Assembly (NCBI RefSeq): GCF_040412425.1
Contig: NC_089755.1
Coordinates: 58,041,798-58,105,797 of the forward strand
DNA length: 64,000 nt
Direction: 5' to 3'
Source: Macrobrachium rosenbergii
Taxonomy: Eukaryota; Arthropoda; Malacostraca; Decapoda; Palaemonidae
Part shown: positions 53,024 through 64,000 of the stretch, piece after piece
Layout of the letters: each line of letters begins with the position of its first letter
Numbering within the stretch: position 1 is the stretch's first letter
Notes under the pieces: model-generated
Database searches by the model: none
Told to the model about the DNA's origin: nothing
Seen by the model: the letters and a program-made list of their open reading frames with translations, nothing else
Made by a program: the position numbers and the translations under genes

Positions 53024-56000
53024 CTGGAAGAAGAAATGAGAAAATCCTAATCTCAAAAAGACAACACCAGAGAAATAAATAGAAATGACTACAGCATTAC
53101 TGTAAGCAATACATTACTTATACCCGTCTTAGCAGTTGCTACATAAAATGTTACAGAAAACAAAGCGAAATATGCCTTTTTTTCCATGCTAACAGAAAAT
53201 GCTTTATCTAAACTTAGGTGTTATCGGCAACTTAAACATTGAATCATAATCTATATATGCATATACTGCTGATCAAATTGCTATCTTCACATTTATCTTA
53301 ACCTTAAAAAGAGGAAATGGTGTAACAAATATTATTATTCTGTTGATGATTAAGAGAAAACAGTGAAATATATGTGAAATATAACCAAATGGAGATTGTC
53401 ATCATAAAATTATGCAGCTACGCTATGCATAAGACATAAAACTAAAGAAATGTGAAGCATAAAATATTTTCAAAGGTAACATGTATGCCAAAGAATCAAA
53501 TTACTCTAATAATACTGACCACAGGAATTGAAAATTATAATATACATGTACTTCAGTAACAGAGTAGTTTAAAAATATTTATTTATATTCCTTGGATATA
53601 CAGTACTGTAACACTGGCACTTCCAACCAGCAGAAAAACAGGAATTTCAAGACTATCAAGAGGCAGCTAAAGGTTGTACCATATATCACTGGATCTTCAG
53701 AAGGCATTTGCAATGTGCATCAAGACAGGCAAATACAAGGGTATTATAACTGCAAACTAAAGAACAAGTGATGGTACTCCCATAGAACAGAATACAGAAT
53801 TTAGGCTAAAGGTCAAGCGCTGAAACAGAAACTGACAGTAAAAAGGTTTGCAAACGATGCTGCAAAGAACCTTAAGTAATGCCTACAGTGCACAGCATGA
53901 GTCCCCCTACAGGGGGGTACTCCCATAAAACAAGCACTAAAGTAAAGATTATGAAAAAATTTTCCCAAGAACTAGAAATGAATATTAGTCTTCATCAAGG
54001 ATCGGTAAGTTTCTTTTTTTGCTCGTCAGAGGAAAGGGGAATGCTGTAAAAAGGAGTGCAAAAGAGAAGCTGTAAGAACTATATTGTGTGTTTACTGGTA
54101 TTAACAGTAAAATCAGGGGAAGACGTCTAAAAATTTAAAAAAAAATGGAAGCATTGAATGGAAAAAGACTGAAAGATATATTGGAAAAAGACTGAAAAAT
54201 ATATGAAGACAAAGCAAGGGTTTTGGTGATGGAAGGAAAATGAAGGCGAAAATCCACAAAGAAAAATGGCAGTGTGGATTCTACATCACAGGTGCGGAGA
54301 TGAATGTAGTACTTGGCATCATGTGCAATAGTTGGAAGTAGAACATCCCATTTATTTGTTATCTTGGCAACATAAGTGATGCCATGAAAAAAGTAGCTGT
54401 ACCACTGTACTGGTAAATAGGAGTCCCCTACCTATAAACAACAACAAAATCTATGGTATGTGTACGGTCTAAACTACCCTAGACAATGCATAAACGAACA
54501 AAAGAGCAACTGGAGGAAATCTGATAGAATGCTGTGATTTAAGAAGCATGTGTTAGGAGCAATGGTAGGCTCCATACATAGGATACCTACACCTTGGTGT
54601 ATCATGAATTTCAAAGCAAACTCATTAACCTCAATGAAAAAACCTCTGCTAGAACAAAATACTGTAGAGTATTTGTGAAACTAACACCTTGGAAACTTAC
54701 CCATAAGTACTTCAGTGCCAGCACTGTGGGGGCATGCAACTGGGGCCCTATGAGGGGATTCATCTGATGTAAGTAGCTCAGCACCCAACTGGAGGAAAAT
54801 GAAGTGGAATTAGTCGGTGTCTTCAGCAAGATAAATGAATGAGTTAATCAATGGATGAATTATGAAATTTAGGCTACAAAGCCAAGCATTTTGGCACTTT
54901 CCCTCATTAAGTGCTTCTTGAAAGTCCTTATCAACATTTAAAACCAAAGAAATGGACACTTTCTATTAATAAAATCTCCTGCGTGAAGCAATATTGATGT
55001 ACGACATTTATGAGGACAAAATTTAAAAGCATGTCTAGTTTACACAACAAATTATTATACTCAGTCCAGATGATCTCATAAAACTATAAAATGATGCATG
55101 CCCAAAATTACTCACAAGAGCCATCCTGTCGCTGCCGTGATAACCAAAACCACTTGAGTGACCCTGAAAGACAGAATATTGGTCAAAGACGGTGAAATCA
55201 TTTAAATATTGAAGTTGGTTAAATAATTAACTCAAGATCATGATTCACTTCAGGTTTCCATTATGACAAGAACAAATACAAGCGCCTGTTATTATGTTAT
55301 ATGTTAAAGCCATTACATCTCTTAATTTTTGGGGGGGCTTCATGAATAATGAGACTTCAATGAAAATGAACTTTGTAACATTTTAATCCTAGACAAAAGC
55401 CATACATATATAAAGCTAAGATACTCCGGGTTTTCTTAATAGTCGGAGAGAATATTTTCAATCTTCTATAACCCTCTGAAGGTCAAGCCTAGAGAAAATT
55501 GGAAAATTTAACAGCATCAGGGATGCTTAATGGCAATTAGCCCAGAAAAAGGCAATGCATAGCCTAATGTTTAAAAGTCAAAAACTTGTAAGCTAACAAG
55601 ACATTAAAATTCTATGCTTTTCTACTACAACATAAGACATAATTGAGTCAAGAATCATTTTGGCAGTCCTTGTGCTATAAAACCTGACCAGATGGGAATT
55701 CAGACGCAGCACATTAGACTGGAGAACACCCAATTCACGTCTAGCACCAATAGGGGAAAATCTGCTTAACGTCAGTAATGGTGGTGATGTGTAATGAAAG
55801 TCATTACCTAAAACCACATTCATTTAATCCAATACACCTGGATGCAGGCAAATTATGAACATTTCTTCTCATAGTAAGTCATCATTAGCCCACTATATGT
55901 CTCCTTCTTCATGGCAAAGTATAAGGCATACTTTTAAATGCAATATATCTTATCATTTGTAACCTGATGCAGCTTACTATCTTAAATTGAGAGGTTCTTT

Positions 56001-57035
56001 ACCAGCTGCTAAATCTCAATAGCTCTCCATATTTTCATGTTTTCTAGTGTACTACTGTGCTAGCCTAACTAGCCTACCACTGACCGGAAAGATTATCGTT
56101 CCTTACTCAGTACAATTTGACAGGACCTCTCTCCAGGGGCGAGTGTAGCACGACGGGAACAGGTTCTGCAGACGAAAACGAACCTAACCTTCCTAGAATG
56201 TCCATGTCCTCACCTTTCTAACCTCACTTAGGGTGCTACTTAGAGGTACAGAGCAGTTTATTCTGAAAAGCTAACTAGCCTACTGATCTTAACCTAACCT
56301 AACGAACCATGTCAGACTTCCCTCGTCCTGCATTGCTGCGACCTGAACTGGTGGGCAAACGCCCCACCCTCTTCATAATCACGATTAATGAATTCTGAAA
56401 TGCTCTGGGAGCTCTTGCGTCAACATTTTAGGGTATTACCTTAGGTCTCGGACCTAGCTTAGGGTACCTTACGAGATATGTGAGGATATAGGCTAGCCAT
56501 TACATTACGACAGGCTGGCTTACCTCAACAAACGTTAAAACCAAGGTATATTTCAATATATTTTGTCTAGAATATTTGTAAAAACATAAAAGCCTTTGTA
56601 TATAATAAAACCACTCGATTTACCCTAAGGTAGCTAAGGGTAACTTACCCTTAACTTACCCTTAACTTGTCGAGGCTGGCCAACTTCAATAAACGTTAAA
56701 AACAAACCCTATTTAAATATTTAGTCTATAATATTTGTAAATAACATAACAAAACCTTCTACATGATAAAAACCACTCGATTTGCCCTAAGCTAAAATTA
56801 GGGTAACTTACCCTAACCTTCACCGAGGACCTACGAAGTCTACCTTGGACCCCTAACTTCGATGGCCCTGTAGACACAGATACTTCGCCCTAGACAATAC
56901 CTTACGGGATAAAATTAGAAAATAATCAAATACATACCCCTTGTTTGGCCCCTTTCCTAAAATTAGGGGTAAGGGGATGCCCACAATGGCCCAAAATACA
57001 GTCACGACCGATACAGTAAGCCAGCTGACACCCAT
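52619..57035 (-). CDS. ATP6V0E: V-type proton ATPase subunit e with Thr-rich C-terminal extension, four exons
   Basis: Spliced frame: 56938-57035, 55116-55163, 54701-54788, 52619-53023, giving 78 residues of subunit e plus 134 extra, 212 in all. Subunit e is a small two-helix protein of the membrane V0 sector, needed for proton pumping into organelles or across apical membranes. Evidence: starts MGVSWLTVSVVTVFWAIVGI, contains the conserved GKGPNKG loop, second helix VVLVITAATGWLFWVLSYL, then QMNPLIGPQLHAPTVLALKYLW. Normal subunit e stops a few residues after this W (about 80-90 residues in total). Here the phase-0 donor after W joins a phase-0 exon, giving an unusual tail. Confidence 0.9.
53024..54700 (-). 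other. Intron 3 of V-ATPase e, no other gene seen
   Basis: 1.7 kb of unique AT-rich sequence without clear repeats or exon-like segments. An alternative terminal exon for an ordinary short subunit e was looked for and not recognised; reading through the exon 3 donor gives about 25 unrelated residues before a stop. Confidence 0.5.
54701..54788 (-). CDS. ATP6V0E: V-ATPase e exon 3
   Basis: Acceptor CATTTTCCTCCAG, donor TATGG|GTAAGT, phase 0 out. Encodes WVLSYLHQMNPLIGPQLHAP and TVLALKYLW; NPL.GPQL and LKY.W are the family signature. Confidence 0.95.
55116..55163 (-). CDS. ATP6V0E: V-ATPase e exon 2, 48 nt
   Basis: Acceptor CTGTCTTTCAG, donor CTCTT|GTGAGT. Encodes VTQVVLVITAATGWL plus split codons at both ends, exactly filling the second helix between exons 1 and 3. 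Confidence 0.93.
56509..56815. repeat. ~155-bp direct duplication in V-ATPase e intron 1
   Basis: Copies at about 56509-56660 and 56664-56815 share CAATAAACGTTAAAA-like, AATATTTGTAAA and ACCACTCGATTT.CCCTAAG segments and both end in GGGTAACTTACCCT. Confidence 0.9.
56938..57035 (-). CDS. ATP6V0E: V-ATPase e exon 1 with start codon
   Basis: ATG at 57035-57033 gives the expected short N-terminus before the first helix. The frame continues to GKGPNK, donor AAGG|GTATGT, phase 2. Confidence 0.94.
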
Positions 57036-59329
57036 GTTTACGTTCGCCCTACGAAGGCTGACAGCTTAATGAGACGTAAACATGTCTTCTTTTATTTAAT
57101 CACATAATTAATTCGGTTTATACTTTGTAAATGTGTTTTTTAGTAAATCCTATACGAGATTTCATGGGTATTTAGGCTGATTTATAACGCTGAAGCTTAA
57201 ATACGGGTTTGAAAGGGATTGTCTCTTACGGCTGGCAGGTACGTTAATCATATGATTGGCATGACATTAAAAGTTGCCTATTATGAAATTGTCGTTTTAA
57301 TTAAATGTCTCATTTATATAAAAATAGAGGATTTTTTATAATTATTTATACTAAATCTAACTAACTGTAAGCTATTAAATCTCATAATTTTACAAAATAC
57401 CTCATAAAAATAAAGTTAATATACTCTAACTGGCACCTCATACAGCGTCTTCCGTAGCACATGATACATCCACATGAAAGATTAATCTGATCTTAATTGT
57501 CATTATCTTCGTAAAGTTCATTTCACATACCTTTTAAAATTTACAATAACTTTTAAAACGTTTAAAATCATCTAATAAATATTAACTAAACCTGCAGTAA
57601 GTAAATAAATGTCAAAACCATTCTATGACGTCACTAAGGCATCACATCTGATGACCTCAGAAAGGAAGCGGAGAATTCGTAATCTTTGCAAAGCTATACT
57701 TGATTGCTGTGAGCAACCTGTTGCGTCATTGCTGCTCAATATATACAGATGATATCATCATAAAGTATATTTTGATATACCCAGTCAATAATCAAGGCAC
57801 ATTGCATTAACATATATTTTTCACAATAGATCTACGTCTTTATGTGACTACTCGAAACTTTAACTCAATCTGCTTTATCTATTTGTACGTTTCTATTATT
57901 CCCTACTTTATATAATTCAATCCACGTATGATAAATAACATGTTATGGCCATGCCCTTTCACCTTGTTACACAATAATGTAAGAACATACACAAATATAT
58001 GCTGTAGGTCTCATGATGTACCCAGGAGTTTTGTGATGTTCAGTATTATCATCAAATTTGTCGTCTACTTGGTGAGGAGATAGGGGGGGGTGGGTGGGTT
58101 GGGTGATATGGAAGGGGGTTGGGGTGAGAGCTCATTTTGATTCTGCAGGTGGAATTGGTAACCAGTGGAATTCATTCTTAATACAAGCACAACAGTTACG
58201 AAAACAAAAGCTATATGATGCACCTTCGTGCTGCAAGGCTGAAACGTTTTACTTGTTCTGTCTAAATGAGTGGCTTTTTCTCACTTCAGATTGATAAATA
58301 ATTGCTATAGCTTGCTCATGCAGTTGCTTCTATTTCAATAAAACTGGCGTTGGTGACGATCAAAACTCGTCAAAAGGCCAAGTTAGATTATGTTAAATGA
58401 TCCGGAAATATATAGGAATCAGTTATTATAATTTTAATTCCCAGAGAGGCAAAGTGAATCAGACGTTGGGTTGACTTAAGGTACAAATGGCTGAAGCCAC
58501 GGTGAACCTTCAAAAAGCTAAATTCGACAAACCTGAATTGAAAGGAAGCTAAGCTATTCCAGCTGATCGCTCAAGGACGACTCAAGATGGTGGTAGGCCA
58601 GATAAGATAAGCCTAGGTCAGCCAGGGTAGTGTTTTTGAGTACAGTACTTGAAGGCGAGCAGGGGTTAACTGAACTTGAAATGATATCCTAGTGAGTCCA
58701 CGACTTTTGGTGGGTGTGTGTGTGGGGGGGGGGGCGAGGAGCGTTTTAAAAGGCATTTGCTGTCTAAGATGAATAGCACACACTAGCAGACACCCTCTTT
58801 GGTTAAATTCAATAGTATTTTAATGGTTTCTTTACTATTTTTAGAAGACTTCCTCAGAGGAAGAACGTGAAAATGCTACCTTGTCTCTACTTATATGAAA
58901 GACCAGTCCAGTTATGCTTTAATAACTGTTATATCTCTTAAAAAAAAAGAGTAGATAAATAAGAAAAAATCTCAAAAGAACCTCCCTAAAATGAAAATAT
59001 CCCTGAACATTGATAGAAATCATTGGAAATAATACTTAAAAATAAATGTAGGTTGTCATGGAATAAAAAGTGTCAGGAGTGAGTCTAGTTATTTCATTTA
59101 TTTTTTTTATTTGATTTTCTACTGTTTTGGAAGCTGCCACACCCCTTAAAAGACATACAAACATCAGCGTATCTTTTAATTAAGCCTTGAAGCACGGACA
59201 ATGTACAAATGATCATTTCACACGGCGGATTTATGTATCATTGGAATGTATCATTACAGTTCTTAAGGAGCATTTGCTTTGTAACATCTGTGTGACAAGA
59301 GAAAACATCTTCAGTAATAAGTATTACTG

Positions 59330-59850
59330 TTTGAACAGGTGTTTCGTCAGCACTGATAAACTTTGCTTTGATACAAGTGTTTTTGAGTATTGTAAAGCAT
59401 TATTTTGAAACAGGTGTTCTTTCAACATTGATAAACATTTTGAAACAAGTTTCTACAACATTTTTAAAAATCCTTTTGAAACAGGTGTTTTTTTTCCAGT
59501 GTTTATAAACACTGTTTTGATACAGATGTTCTTTTTTTGCATCGATAAGTATTATTTTGAAACAGGTGTTTTTTTATCGTTGAAAACATTACTTTGATAC
59601 AGTTTTTTTCAGCATTAATCAACGTCATTTTGAAACAGGTGTTTTACCCTTATTAAGAAACATTATTTTGAAACAGGTTTTTTCTCATATTTGTAAGCGT
59701 TATTTCGAAACAGGCATTTTTTTCATTAATCATAAACATTATTTTAAAACAGTTGTTTTTTTAAATTTATAGACAATAATTTGTAACATTATTTAAAAAC
59801 AGATGTTTCTTCAGCATTACTTTGAAACAGGTATTTCACTGCCATTGCTA
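59330..59850. repeat. Degenerate ~50-bp tandem repeat, about ten copies
   Basis: Units share ATTATTTTGAAACAGGTGTTTTT, then a TTCAGCATTGATAAAC-like segment. Copies are strongly diverged; single degenerate units continue to about 60050. Confidence 0.85.
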
Positions 59851-60403
59851 AACATAATTTACACAAAAGTAATTCTTGTTCTGTCACATCGACAAACAAT
59901 ATAATTTTCAAAACACTTGTTCCTTCAGCTGTTAAAAAGATATTCAAAGCAGATGTTATTTCCATCCTTTGATGAGCTTATCAACATCAAAACAGGTGTT
60001 CTTCCATCACTGGCGAATGTCATCTCGAAGCAGATGTTTCTTCAAACATAGCTCCTGCGTCTTGCTAAACCTCTGTTAAATTTGTTAAATTTCCGTTGAT
60101 TTTTCTTCTGGAACTCTGATTACGCTCTTGCATCTAATTCCTCTAATTATTCTCCATCATCTCAATTCCACTGTTCGCTCTTTCCGATTGCTTGAGTTCC
60201 ATCTCTGGCGGCGAGAGAAAAAAAAAATGACAATATATCATTGACTTAAGTAGAACTGAGGGAAGATTTTCAAGTGTTTAGTAGAATAGATCAATTTTGA
60301 AGCTAACTGACGTATCCCCATCACAACTGGTTGGTAAACTGTTTCTGTGCAATTAATCCAATTATCAACTTTCTGAAAAATTGTAATCTGATTGACGAAA
60401 TAT

Positions 60404-60428
60404 GTATATATATATATGATATATATAT

Positions 60429-60474
<46 letters not shown>

Positions 60475-60475
60475 A

Positions 60476-60541
<66 letters not shown>
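60404..60541. repeat. Compound (TA)n and (AAT)n microsatellite
   Basis: TA runs at about 60404-60460, AAT at about 60461-60541. Confidence 0.95.
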
Positions 60542-60542
<1 letters not shown>

Positions 60543-60669
60543 TGCCTTCCACACCATTGCAACTGCTTCTATTCTATCTAAATGACAGAGGAGACAATGA
60601 TCCCCAAAAAAGTCAGGTGGCTGGGATTAATGCCGAGAGCACATCATATGAACGGCCATATTGGCCCTC

Positions 60670-60857
60670 TCATCTTTCCACCCACCTATCTACCTTCAGC
60701 CTACCTCTCCCTGCAATCTTCTTCTTGAAGTAGAACACGTGGAGGAGGATGTACAAGACACCCGATACGATGGCAATACCGCCGTAGCACCTGAAGGCTC
60801 CTGGAATATCCATCTGGGTTATCAACTGACCTCCGACGAAGGAGCCAACGCCTCGCC
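60670..60857 (-). CDS. MFSD6: MFSD6-like exon, last helix, probably terminal
   Basis: Acceptor CCCTTCAG; the first two bases complete Gly of SIGRG. Encodes RGVGSFVGGQLI, then a final helix GIAIVSGVLYILLHVFYFKKK. The frame stops at 60672-60670 (TGA). A possible donor GAGAG|GTAGGC at 60704 would instead end the exon at 60705, so the true C-terminus is open. Confidence 0.82.
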
Positions 60858-63404
60858 CTGAAGGGAAAGTGGAGGTTATCATTTATCTATGCAGAGGTCA
60901 GTGGGGTTAAGAAATGGCTTCTGTCTAGACCAAACCTGAAGACCAGAGCAAAAATGAACTGGAAAATGCTATAGGCCAACCTTTTTATCATGAGACTTAA
61001 TATGCAGTGCAAATAAAGTATGTTAACTTAAGTGACTTTTCAAAATGTGATCCTAATATAAATACTGTGGGTCAACTTACTAAAGTAACCTATTTAAGTC
61101 CACCTCACCTGGTTTGTAACTAGGCAATTTACACAGCAATGCTGTGAGATTAACTTGTTCTTTCCCTGATTTGTAAGTTATCTATGCTTAGAACTTCCTT
61201 AATAATGCCACCTGCTTTGATTGATTGGTTTAGATTAAGCTGGCCTTATGCTATCACAGTGCTCTTGCCTAAAAATAGGCTTGTCAAGTGGGCTTCTGGA
61301 CTTGCTCAGCCAACCAAGAGCCCTATTAGAAGTGGAAACTGGTCTTTGCAGAATCCCCTTGGTGCTAATTAAGTAAATTCCTGGTCTATTATTATTCAGA
61401 TTTTTTTATGTGTTTTTTTTTTTTTTTTGCCTTTTCCTGCAGTTATTCCGAGCTGTACAATTTCTTTAAAGTCTCTTTACTATAATTTTCCGTTCATTAT
61501 TTAGGGACAATACCTCAGGGCATCACTAAAAGAGAATCTAGAAGTGGGATTCAGAGGTTTTAAACATTTTCTTTACAGAACAGATGATAATGAATCCCAA
61601 ATTCAACTTTATTAAAATCTCAAGCAAGGTCATCCACATTTAACTGTAATAAATTCTCAACCAAGGACAAAAGCAAAAACAATATTTATTCATAAATATG
61701 GACAAAAATATAATCACAATTACCTATAGAGAAGTGTATGGCACCAGCCACACCCGTCATTGTGGCCAGCAGCCCTGGTGGCGCCAAAATCGGACAGTAA
61801 GTGATAGCTGCAACCCACATGAGCTGGTAAGTGAAGACTTCCAGCACTTCGAATGGAAAGACCATCCAGGGAGAGCTTTAAAACAGAAGAAGAGTAAGTA
61901 AAGTTAACTGGTGGGGCATTGTAAAGTGGGGATTATTGCAAATACTACTACTATTGATACTACTAATGCTGAGAGGGTATGAAATATAACAAACAAACAT
62001 AAGCAATGGAGGAATAGGAACGAGCTAGGGGGAGCCGTTTTAAAGGCATATCCTGTCTAATACTACTACTCTTCTTCTTCTTCTTCTTCTTCAGGAGGTG
62101 AAACCTATTCAAACGGAACAAGCCCACCACAAGGGACCACTGACTTGAAATTCAAAGGTTTCCAAAGAATATTATGGCGTTCATTAGGAAGAAGTGAGAG
62201 GTGGTAAAGGGAAATACAGAAGAGATCTCACTTATCAGAAAAAGAAAAAATAAATGAATAAATAGATTAAAAATGTATTAAAACCTCTCACCTTATGAAG
62301 GAGTATCCGAAATGCCTGAGGGCGTAGGCGAAGAAGGATATGATGAAGATGTTATGACGTCCTATGACTCTGATGACGGCGTCTGCTACGAGCATCGTTG
62401 GTATTCCTATGACGGAGCCCACTGTCATGGTCAGACCTGTGGGATAATATACATGGTAAATAAGTAAATAGACAAAGGGATAAATAAGTGAACTAATTAC
62501 TCAGTTTATCTCTGTGGCGTATTTCAAAATAGTATTTCAATAAAATTCGCCTGTCTTGCAATGACTGACCTGCTTTGGACACTGTAAGCTAAGAAATAAA
62601 TAACTAGATAAATAAATACACTCAGTACAACGGAGAATTTAACAGCGGAGACAAAAATCTCATTACTTTGCAGTTATCATTTTTTCTTTTTTATTAAATA
62701 CAAGGATAAAAAAAATTATATCAGTATATGCTGAGTTATCAAGTTTACATTCATGTTTTCAGTCACCATAACTATTGGAAAAAGTCCAGAGAACTTAACA
62801 TTGCTTGGTAAGATTCCCCAGAGTAGAATGCTCTTAAAAGAAAAAAAAAGCGAAAATTATAGAATGAGGAAGGAATTGAAAGTATGATAGACATTATGTA
62901 ATAAAAATAACAATCAGTCAATAAAATACTGTAGTTATGAAGTGAAATAATCTTTCCTCTAGTCTAAGATTATGTACAGCAAAGACTCAGCCCAGCATTT
63001 GTGCACAGCAGCAAAGACTCAGTCCAGTGTTTGTGCCCAGCAAAGACTCAGTCCAGTGTTTGTTCCCAGCAAAGACTCAGTACAGTGTTTGCACACAGCG
63101 GCGAAGACTCAGTCCACATGTTTTTGCACAGCAACAGAGACTCAGTCCAGTGTTTGTGCCCAGCAAAGACCCAGTCCAGTGTCTGTGCATAGCAAAGAAT
63201 CAGCCCAGTGTTTGGTGCCCACTGTTCGAACTTACCCATAACATAGTTGGGCGACCCTAACTTGCCCATGTAGAGGAAGAGGTAACTTTCGATGAATCCC
63301 CAATTCGATCCGAGGACGAGAATCACCAGGAAGTACAAGTTGATCTCAGGCCTGGTCACGAGTTTCCTGAGGTCGTGGAACATGTTGTTCTCAGTCACGT
63401 CGAC
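60670..63404 (-). CDS. MFSD6: MFSD6-like major facilitator superfamily transporter, 3' part, four exons visible
   Basis: Minus-strand exons 63236-63404, 62292-62436, 61724-61875 and about 60670-60857 join in phase to over 200 residues covering the C-terminal half of a 12-helix transporter. Visible helices include EINLYFLVILVLGSNWGFIE, LTMTVGSVIGIPTMLVADAV, NIFIISFFAYALRHFGYSF, YQLMWVAAITYCPILAP and the motif FSIGRGVGSFVGGQL, typical of MFSD6. Substrate is not known for this family with confidence. Upstream exons lie beyond the right edge. Confidence 0.9.
61724..61875 (-). CDS. MFSD6: MFSD6-like exon
   Basis: Acceptor TTCTGTTTTAAAG, donor TATAG|GTAATT, phase 1. Encodes SPWMVFPFEVLEVFTYQLMW and TMTGVAGAIHFSI, matching the family stretch between helices 9 and 11. 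Confidence 0.92.
62292..62436 (-). CDS. MFSD6: MFSD6-like exon
   Basis: Acceptor TTATCCCACAG, donor ATAAG|GTGAGA, phase 2. Encodes LTMTVGSVIGIPTMLVADAV, then RVIGRHNIF and RHFGYSFI. Confidence 0.92.
62972..63215. repeat. ~30-bp minisatellite, about eight copies, beside an MFSD6-like donor
   Basis: Unit CAGCAAAGACTCAGTCCAG plus TGTTTGTGCC, with longer variants carrying an extra GCAGCAA. It begins about 20 bp inside the intron from the exon end at 63236. Confidence 0.95.
63236..63404 (-). CDS. MFSD6: MFSD6-like exon
   Basis: Acceptor CTCCCCCAAAG, donor TATGG|GTAAGT, phase 0 in and 1 out. Encodes VDVTENNMFHDLRKLVTRPE, then helix INLYFLVILVLGSNWGFIES and YLFLYMGKLGSPNYVMG. Confidence 0.92.
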
Positions 63405-63483
63405 CTTTGGGGGAGGTATAGATGTTCATTACACGATGCTGGAAATTGGTGTTTGGCGTCGATATGTGAAGTCTTAAATAATT

Positions 63484-63930
63484 TCAGAAAAAAATATAAG
63501 ATATTTATTGTAAAACAGCCTTCTCAAGGGTAATTTAAGGGAAAAATATAAGAAATTTTCTGTAAAACAGCCTTCTCAAGGGTTATTTAAAAAAAAAATA
63601 CAAAATATTTACTGTAAAACAACTTTCTCAAGGGTGATTTAAGGAAAAAATATAAGAGATTTACTGTAAAACAGCCTTCTCAAGGATAATATAAGGAAAA
63701 AATACAAGATATTTACTGTAAAACAGCCTTCTCAAGGGTAATTTAAGGAAAAAAATATAAGATATTTACTGTAAAACAGCCTTCTCAAGGGTAATTTCAG
63801 AAAAATACAAGATATTTACTGTAAAACAGCTTTCTCAAAGGTAATTTGAGGAAAAAATATAAGACATTTACTGTAAAACAACCTTCTCAAGGGTAATCTA
63901 AAGAAAAAACATAAGACTTTTATTGTAAAA
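63484..63930. repeat. ~52-bp minisatellite, about eight to nine copies
   Basis: Unit: GAAAAAATATAAGATATTTA, CTGTAAAACAGCCTTCTC, AAGGGTAATTTAAG. Copies are about 85-95% alike by eye. It lies in the intron upstream of the exon at 63236-63404. Confidence 0.95.
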
Positions 63931-64000
63931 CAGTCTTAGAAAGCTTTTCTATACCAGATTGCCTGTAGAAAGATGTACCAACAAGAGGACCTCTTGAAAT

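Larger units (their letters stand above)
57036..60669. other. Intergenic region between V-ATPase e promoter and MFSD6-like 3' end
   Basis: No gene recognised. G-rich runs at about 58085-58127 and 58717-58740. A degenerate repeat and a compound microsatellite lie to the right. The V-ATPase e promoter should be just right of 57035, but no clear core element was seen. Confidence 0.55.

Noticed and set aside
52638..53039. 133-residue plus-strand Val-rich frame
   Set aside because: Antisense of the Thr-rich exon of the V-ATPase e gene; repetitive ACC/GGT codons open both strands.

Overview
The window looks like nuclear DNA of an arthropod, most likely a decapod crustacean. The genes are split by many introns, the non-coding DNA is AT-rich, and simple-sequence arrays of (CT/GA)n, (AT)n and (AAT/ATT)n occur every 1-2 kb. 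A degenerate (CCTAA)n tract of the arthropod telomere type is also present. The taxonomic call is inferred from these features and from protein resemblance; no search was run.

Layout. 1-6860: no gene found, microsatellite-rich. 6861-36121 (+): a large gene for a CD109-like thioester-containing protein of the alpha-2-macroglobulin superfamily. I resolved 28 exons, with matching phases, from MG1 to a GPI-anchor signal; the signal-peptide exon was not found. The exons sum to 1501 residues once two single-base deficits (exons 20 and 22) are allowed for. A hAT-type transposon of 996 bp with an exact 8-bp target duplication sits in intron 1. 36250-46800: no coding gene found; it holds a 52-bp minisatellite, a large imperfect palindrome and several inverted repeats. 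46805-49770 (-): a probable four-exon spliced non-coding RNA. 52057-57035 (-): V-ATPase subunit e, in which the fourth exon adds a Thr-rich, mucin-like tail in frame. 60670-64000 (-): the 3' part of an MFSD6-like major-facilitator transporter, which continues beyond the right edge.

The three protein genes are not an obvious functional unit: one encodes a surface/innate-immunity protein, one a proton-pump subunit and one a membrane transporter. What stands out is that introns in the CD109-like gene grow by tandem duplication of segments that include the splice site and a few exon bases. This leaves arrays of decoy donors and acceptors beside at least eight splice sites.

Limits: exon borders come from reading frame, phase and GT/AG signals only. 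Transcript data would be needed to confirm the exon joins, the two frameshifts, the mucin-like tail and the non-coding RNA.
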